A stretch of 42,519 nt of DNA from [Eubacterium] yurii subsp. margaretiae ATCC 43715 (GTDB lineage: Bacteria > Bacillota > Clostridia > Peptostreptococcales > Filifactoraceae): assembly GCA_000146855.1 (NCBI GenBank), contig GL405246.1, positions 1,901,986-1,944,504 on the forward strand, written 5' to 3'. The translations under genes and the position numbers were made by a program. Positions 37,766 through 42,519 of this stretch are shown here, in pieces. The number at the start of each line of letters is the position of its first letter. Position 1 is the stretch's first letter. The notes beneath the pieces were generated by a model, which worked only from the letters and a program-made list of their open reading frames with translations, was not told the DNA's origin and searched no databases.

Positions 37766-38048
37766 AAAAAAAATCTCCGCCCCGTTGTAATAACAAAGGG
37801 ACGAAGATATAAGTTCTCCGTGGTACCACCCAAATTATGGAAAAATCCATCACTCATCGGAATCAATCAATTCCTTGCTCTGTAACGGGAGCTCCCGTCT
37901 CAAGTCTACTCGACATATCTTTAAACTTGGCTACTCAAAAGTGAATATTACATATCTTATCGCTACCACCTCACACCTACCGTGGCTCTCTGAAAACTCT
38001 AATGATATCTTTCTCTTTATCAACGCATTTAATAGGGCATATTTGATT
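37766..38048 (-). promoter_or_regulatory. T-box riboswitch leader
   Basis: On the minus strand the conserved T-box TGGGTGGTACCACGGA lies at about 37817-37833. It is followed by a terminator whose stem pairs TCTTCGTCCC with GGGGCGGAGA and ends in eight T (37766-37807). Upstream are stem I elements (AGAGAG, GGTGTGAGGTGGTAGCG, CACTTTTGAGTAGCC) and the ACGGGAGCTCCCGT region. The leader senses uncharged tRNA. I could not fix the specifier codon by eye; a UGG was not evident at the usual place after GAGTAG. The likely target is the TrpX-type gene on the same strand. Confidence 0.93.
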
Positions 38049-38055
38049 TTGTGTA

Positions 38056-38083
38056 ATGATACTCTTTTTTTTATTTTTGTCAA
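38056..38083 (-). promoter_or_regulatory. Promoter of the T-box leader
   Basis: On the minus strand TTGACA (38083-38078) and TATCAT (38061-38056) are separated by 16 bases. This places the transcript start about 10 bases before the T-box leader. Confidence 0.75.
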
Positions 38084-38089
38084 CTGTTT

Positions 38090-38290
38090 TTTTAATTTTT
38101 TCTACCCATACTTCCTTTAAATCCATTTTCACCCATCTATACTGTTCCATTCTCCATAAAAATAACGTTTTGAATTTATTATTTATTTCAATCAAATTGT
38201 TATGTTTATCTGGGTAATCACATTCATATAAGCTCAATGTCATAGGTAAATGGATAATTTCGATAAAGTAAGTTATATTGTGTGATAGGA
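38090..38290 (-). pseudogene. Degraded DUF4474-like fragment
   Basis: A minus-strand frame here encodes LPMTLSLYECDY and KTLFLWRMEQYRW. These match IPMTISLYDY and DTLFLWRPTQPQW of the DUF4474 segment at 38917-39441 in order and spacing, apart from an insertion. Nothing else of that domain remains: the frame continues downstream into the promoter and T-box, and upstream into an inverted repeat. I read it as the remnant of a second copy of the DUF4474 gene. Confidence 0.6.
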
Positions 38291-38336
38291 TGTACTCATT
38301 GTTTTTATTTGTATAAATACATCCTATCAACATTTT
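38283..38336 (+). terminator. Inverted repeat with T-tract
   Basis: TGATAGGATGTA (38283-38294) pairs perfectly with TACATCCTATCA (38318-38329). A TTTTTT run follows on the plus strand. No plus-strand gene is visible upstream, so its role is unclear; it also separates the fragment below from the lipoprotein gene. Confidence 0.5.
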
Positions 38337-38437
38337 TTAGATGATATATAGATATAACAAACTTTTAGTTTTTAAAGAAAAAGGATTATTTTGTAAATAA
38401 TTAATTTTACAATAATAGTAGTAGTGTTATACAAACA

Positions 38438-38944
38438 TTAAGGAGTTCCAATAGTGACTTCAGGAGCATTACTATAGTCTGTATAATTATCATCAAGAGT
38501 TTCAATTATTGTTATTGCATTTAAGCCCACCTTATCAGGTTCTTTTTTATTTACAATATAACTATATCCATAGATTGCATACACCTTTCCTGTATTTGTT
38601 TTTAGAGGGTATATATATAGATTTGCTTCTTTATAAGTTATCTTGCCATAATCATATGCAGCTCCACCACTACCACCTTGAACTTTCCAACCATCTACAG
38701 CTTTGCCGTCAAAAAACTTCATTGCCTTATCTATTTCTAAATCAAGCTCTTTACGATTTCTTTCTTTTTCTGAAAACATACTTTTAAGTGTTTCTTTATC
38801 ATCATTACTTAGACATTCTATTATTATTTTTCCTGCTTTTTCTCCTGCAATATCTGCATCAATATATTTTTCGCAAGCACTAAGTATCATAATTAATATT
38901 AAAGAAACACATATAGTTATATATTTAGGCTTTGATCCCACCAT
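38438..38944 (-). CDS. DUF5104-type lipoprotein
   Basis: From the ATG at 38944 the product has 168 residues; AAGAAGG lies about 10 bases ahead, while a GTG three codons upstream is possible. The lipobox is LSAC (Cys24). The mature part fits the DUF5104 family of Gram-positive lipoproteins: an N-terminal helix with SNDDKETLKSMFSEKER, then FDGKAVDGWKVQGGSGGAAYDYG and IYGYSYIVNKKEPDKVGLNAI. The function of the family is unknown. The gene overlaps the end of the DUF4474 frame by about 28 bases, suggesting it was co-transcribed with the VWA/DUF4474 gene, and it still looks intact. Confidence 0.78.
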   Translation of the reverse strand: MVGSKPKYITICVSLILIMILSACEKYIDADIAGEKAGKIIIECLSNDDKETLKSMFSEKERNRKELDLEIDKAMKFFDGKAVDGWKVQGGSGGAAYDYGKITYKEANLYIYPLKTNTGKVYAIYGYSYIVNKKEPDKVGLNAITIIETLDDNYTDYSNAPEVTIGTP

Positions 38945-39441
38945 ACTATCCACACCTTCTTTTCTTCTTTATCAAATATCATATACTTACTTAGACGGAG
39001 ATTTTTTTTAATTCTAAGTTCTAAGGCATCATAGAAATCAATTTTATTTTTTAAATCTAAAGTACCTATTACTACAAGATCTTTAGGATCGGGTTTCTTC
39101 TTAATAGGGTTAAATCCCGTTATCCACCATTGAGGTTGTGTAGGTCTCCATAAAAATAAAGTATCAACAGTATATGGAGCTTTGTAATCATAAAGACTTA
39201 TGGTCATAGGGATTTCAAAAGGTACAGAATCCCAATGAATAAAGTTTAATTGTCCTATATCAGGAATACTTAGATAAAACCCTTTAATTTTATCAGCTAC
39301 ATCTTTACGCCAACTTTCAACTTCTCTCTTTATTTTCTCGTTCGCAAACCTATTAATTTTTGTTGTTATTTTTTCTGGGTTATTATATATTCCTATTTCT
39401 GCACCTGAACCAAGATTGATATAGTCCCTCTCCATATCCAT
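38917..39441 (-). pseudogene. C-terminal half of DUF4474 domain, frameshifted from the VWA gene
   Basis: This 174-codon frame begins inside the VWA frame with no ribosome site. Its start (ERDYINLGSGAEIGIY) directly continues, in another frame, the DUF4474 sequence that ends the VWA frame. Adding one G to the GGG run at 39426-39428 (minus strand) would give WRGDYINLGSGAEIG and join both. The remainder (IPMTISLYDY, TLFLWRP, QWWITGFNP, YDALELRIK) completes the DUF4474 domain. It is therefore best read as the 3' part of one broken gene; a sequencing error at the G run is the alternative. Confidence 0.75.
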
Positions 39442-41174
39442 ACGATATGATCACTATTACCTCGTGGTGAACATTCGAATTTTTCCCTTCTCATACGTCC
39501 CTCAACTGCAGTATTAAAAGCATCATCGTAGACATCATTATATCCCCAAAATTTTTGCCAAGTTTCTACTTGTGAGTGAATTGCATTTGTTTTTTCATTT
39601 TCATTGTCATCTCTTTTAAATCTAAGTATATAGGAACCTAATTCTTCTGCCGTTTTTGTTTTCTCAAATTCTTCTATTTTTTCAGGAAGACTCTTCTTTT
39701 GATTAAATATCATAGCTATTTTTATTTTATATAACCAAAATTTGGGAAATGGAATTTCCGCTTCATACTGTTCTTTGAGTTTAGTTCCATAGTTATTAAT
39801 TGATATTTCTAAATTTTCTTTTTGCCATACACCTAACGGTCCGTTAGGTTTCATTTTATCAGGATCTATTGGTAATATGATCTCACCAGTTGTTTTATCT
39901 ATTTCTTTAGCATTATCAAATAACCCGTCTCCATCAGAGTCAATTTTTGTATTATTTGAAGTTGCTTTAAGAGTCACATTATATTGTGGAGCATCTCTAA
40001 ATCCTACAGTGTTACGCATTTTACGCTTTTCTATTTCTACCTTAACCTCTTCTCCATCCAACAGCCCGTCACCATCGGAATCTTTGTTAAGATAGTCAGT
40101 TCCAGTTAGCGCTATACCTGTGCCAAGTCTTAGATGTCCTTTGTCCATTTCTTTTTCGTAGTAGTCTTTTATTCCGTCACCATCTGAGTCTTTGTATAGA
40201 TCTGTCTTATCTGCTATTTTTTCAAATATCTTGTTTAGTTTGGAAGCATCTTTTGCATGGAAGTATTCTCCATCCGTTCCTTTTGCTATATCTTTTAGAA
40301 GCTTTTCAGAAACCCCATTACCAAGACCTATGGTGTATATTTTTATACCTGCTTTTTTTGCTAAAATGGTGTACTCTTCACTATAATCTCCATCTCCGTC
40401 TGTAAGCAAGATTAAAAACTTTGGATATTTTTCTTTTCGATTATTATCTAAGTTGTTGAATAAATCATATGCTATACTTACTGCTCTTCCTATATTTGTG
40501 CCACCGTCACTTCGGATTTTATCTACTGCGTCATGGAGTTTTTCCTTGTTTGATGTAAATTGCTCTAATACAGTAGCTTTATAATCAAAACCTATGACCG
40601 CAGCCATATCATTATCTGTCAATCTGTCTATAAATTTATGGGTTACTTCTCTTCTTAATCCATTAGGGTCATTGTAAAACATACTTCCTGAAGAATCTAT
40701 AACAAACGCAATATTGATACCGTCATATTTGTCTTTTTCATCTTCTATAAGAAAAGTAAATTCCCATACTTTATCAAATATTTTTTTATCTATCAATATA
40801 TATTTTGAAAAGTGAGTAAGATTTGCTGTAAGAATATTTCCTTGCAGTTTTTGATCTTTTACAAGTTCAAATCTTTGTTCTTTTTCATTGAAGTAGTGTA
40901 GTGTGGGTTTGAAGTCTTTATTTTCAAATAGTTTTGGATCTAAGGTATATGTTACCTTGGCTGTCTTTATATCTCCATCTGCTTCAAAGTCGTGTGATGT
41001 GGAGATATATCCCGGTACTTCTTCGTTTACAAGTCCGTTGTTTCCTTCACTTATGATTAGACTTTCTGCTGTCTTCCCTGATACTCCGTTTAGCTCTATC
41101 TTTACTTCTCTTATCTTGTCGTCTACTTCTACCTTATTGATGAAAATTATCCATAGATTAAATAGATAATAGTA
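39393..41174 (-). pseudogene. VWA domain surface protein, 5' truncated and frameshifted
   Basis: The open frame runs from 41174 with no ATG and no ribosome site; a TTG at 40796 would start it in mid-domain. Before the VWA domain, about 120 residues of a normal upstream region are readable (VKIELNGVSGKTAESL, EVPGYISTSHDF, LTHFSKYILIDKK), so the true protein was longer. The VWA domain has the MIDAS set DSSGSM, GGTNIG and LTDGDGD. Three calcium-binding DSDGDG repeats follow, then the first half of DUF4474 (WGYNDVYDDAF, RREKFECSPRG). A one-base frameshift at 39426-39428 breaks that domain. The 5' end is cut at a 42-base dispersed repeat. Intact relatives are large secreted proteins with metal-dependent binding roles. 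Confidence 0.78.
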
Positions 41175-41177
41175 TTA
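41136..41177 (+). repeat. 42-base dispersed repeat at the VWA gene break
   Basis: It matches 16386-16427 with three differences. The VWA coding similarity ends at its edge, and the first in-frame stop is its last three bases. It contains ATTATC / GATAAT as an inverted pair. Confidence 0.75.
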
Positions 41178-41223
41178 AATGAACTAAGTATAAGGGTGAA
41201 TCACTCTGTAGAAAAGTAAAGGG

Positions 41224-41270
41224 TCAATAAAATGAAAAACATATGCCTCTTATGTTCATCTTGCACCTCC
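41224..41270 (-). other. Orphan ribosome site and start codon, possible original VWA gene start
   Basis: On the minus strand GGAGGTGCAAG precedes ATG at 41259. The frame encodes only MNIRGICFSFY before a stop at 41224. A strong site leading to a basic-then-hydrophobic start is what remains of a signal peptide beginning. It lies about 80 bases before the truncated VWA frame, so it could be the surviving 5' end of that gene. Confidence 0.5.
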
Positions 41271-41647
41271 ATAGTCTAATTTATATTTGTAAATATCACT
41301 ACCAAATTTATAAATTTATCAGGGAAAATGATGTATTTCCAAAATTATGTAACGTTTGCAAAAGAATTAAAAATAAAAGACAGCTATATATAAAACGCAT
41401 TATATATAGCAAATCACGCAATTTGGTATTGTCTATAAATTATCTTCATATTAATACCAAATTGCATTTTTGTCAATATTTTTCTATAGTTTTTTCATTG
41501 TTTTACTATATTAGAATTTCTTATTTATACCAATAAGATAATGAAAAATATATTATGATGATAGCAGGATTTATAAGTTATTTCAATAAATTGTTCAGTA
41601 TATATCACGCATTAATTAAACAGATAGTAGTATACAATTATATATTC
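41271..41647. other. Gene-free region with hairpins
   Basis: Two perfect inverted repeats lie here: GCTATATATAA with TTATATATAGC (41383-41410) and GCAATTTGGTATT with AATACCAAATTGC (41418-41465). The second is followed by a T-rich stretch on the plus strand. A sequence at 41611-41636 (ATTAATTAAACAGATAGTAG...) resembles part of the dispersed repeat. No gene is evident. Confidence 0.55.
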
Positions 41648-42463
41648 CTATTTTTCTTCTCTTAAATATAAAAACCAATACATAACACCTATACATATTG
41701 CTCCACCGATTATATTACCGATAGTTACAGGTAGGAGATTGTCAGTAAAAAACGATACGAAATTAAGCTTTTCCACATTGATATTGTGTTCCATAGCAAG
41801 ATTTACATAATCTTTGTTTGTAAGAGCGAAAAGACCTGCCGGAATGTAATACATATTAGCAACACAGTGCTCAAATCCTGATAATATGAAGAGTAGGATA
41901 GGAAAGAACAGCCCCACTATCTTATCTGTCATTGATTTGCAAGATGCAGCCATTACCACCGCTGTACATACCAAGATATTGCAAAGTATTCCAAGTGAAA
42001 TACCCTGAGTAAATGTAATTGATACCTTTTTGACTGCGACTTTTATAGTATTTATAGCTACAGCATTGTCAAAAAGTGACAGATGTCCTGATGAATATAT
42101 TAAAAAAGCTATAAATACAGAGCCTATAAGATTGCCAATATATACAAAAAACCAACATCTAAGCATCTTGGATAAGGTGATTTTTTTCTTGAGCAATGCT
42201 ATTGTAAGCAGACAGTCTCCTGTAAAAAGCTCAGTACCACAACAAAGCACCATGGCAAGTCCACCGGGAAAGACCAAACCTGAGAGCAATTTTGCTATTG
42301 AGCCGTTTTGCACTGTGGCACTGACTGTATTTGACGCTACTGAAGCAAGTGCTATAAATATACCTGCAAGTATTGCAAGCCATATCATCTTGTACAGCGG
42401 ATAATTTGCCTTCTTATATCCTAAATCAATGTATTCCTTTGCCAATTCCTTTGATTTAAGCAT
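41648..42463 (-). CDS. Formate/nitrite transporter (FNT) family channel
   Basis: From the ATG at 42463 (GAGGAGATACC just ahead, preferred over an ATG five codons upstream) the product has 271 residues, typical for FNT pentameric channels. It has about six membrane helices and family landmarks: NTVSATVQNGSIAKLLSGLVFPGGL, split here by position 50-75; then CGTELFTGDC, CNILVCTAVV and GFEHCVANMYYIP, with the central pore His. The selectivity (formate, nitrite or hydrosulfide) cannot be decided from sequence. The gene is monocistronic as far as visible. In a fermenting anaerobe, formate export or uptake is a reasonable guess. Confidence 0.9.
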   Translation of the reverse strand: MLKSKELAKEYIDLGYKKANYPLYKMIWLAILAGIFIALASVASNTVSATVQNGSIAKLLSGLVFPGGLAMVLCCGTELFTGDCLLTIALLKKKITLSKMLRCWFFVYIGNLIGSVFIAFLIYSSGHLSLFDNAVAINTIKVAVKKVSITFTQGISLGILCNILVCTAVVMAASCKSMTDKIVGLFFPILLFILSGFEHCVANMYYIPAGLFALTNKDYVNLAMEHNINVEKLNFVSFFTDNLLPVTIGNIIGGAICIGVMYWFLYLREEK

Positions 42464-42519
42464 GGTATCTCCTCTCAAACTTCATAATAAAATTAATAGA
42501 AAAATGAATAATATATTTT

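Noticed and set aside
37977..38333. 118-residue minus-strand frame as a real gene
   Set aside because: Its 3' part runs through a promoter and the T-box leader and its 5' part through a perfect inverted repeat; only a middle piece resembles DUF4474, so it is treated as a remnant.
41243..41536. 97-residue plus-strand frame
   Set aside because: No ribosome site, AT-driven composition, and it spans two perfect inverted repeats.

Overview
The window is AT-rich DNA from a low-GC Gram-positive bacterium. It carries a minCDE-rodA cluster, SLH-type surface proteins, Clostridia-style T-box control, a fused xanthine-dehydrogenase-type molybdenum hydroxylase and a formate/nitrite channel. Together these suggest an anaerobic member of the Clostridia, possibly Peptostreptococcaceae-like. 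That placement is inferred from gene content; no rRNA or other taxonomic marker is present. I saw no tRNA, rRNA, CRISPR array or intact insertion sequence.

Layout. (1) 0.3-1.7 kb: a secreted protein of ten 34-residue WG repeats. (2) 2.1-6.7 kb, minus strand: minC, minD, minE, rodA, a D-2-hydroxyacid dehydrogenase and a small lipoprotein, closed by a hairpin terminator. This group sets division-site placement and cell-wall elongation. (3) 7.1-8.6 kb: recR and an unknown gene. (4) 8.8-12.2 kb, minus strand: response regulator, ABC ATPase, ABC permease and histidine kinase, the layout of a peptide-antibiotic or envelope-stress sensing and export module, with a divergent LysR regulator. (5) 13.6-18.9 kb: thymidine kinase, a DUF1846 protein and leuS. 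(6) 18.9-19.8 kb: about 930 bases with no gene. (7) 19.8-22.8 kb: fused molybdenum hydroxylase (Se-dependent xanthine dehydrogenase type) followed 14 bases later by a dUTPase. (8) 23-36 kb: an envelope region with a stalk-domain coiled-coil protein, a small membrane protein, a Phd/ParE toxin-antitoxin pair, and a three-gene surface cassette of a 2082-residue IPT/TIG + FN3 protein, a 933-residue protein with an SLH-like N-terminus, and a 527-residue protein with three C-terminal SLH repeats. (9) 36.4-38.1 kb, minus strand: an orphan TrpX-type solute-binding lipoprotein, with a T-box leader that has its own promoter about 360 bases upstream. (10) 38.1-41.3 kb: a decaying VWA/DUF4474 surface-protein locus with a DUF5104 lipoprotein. 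(11) 41.6-42.5 kb: an FNT-family channel.

The most notable observations are the surface cassette, whose second gene overlaps the first; the T-box leader inserted next to a degraded DUF4474 fragment and far from its likely target; and the VWA gene, which is broken in two ways: a one-base frameshift inside DUF4474, and loss of its 5' part exactly at a 42-base dispersed repeat that also lies in front of leuS.
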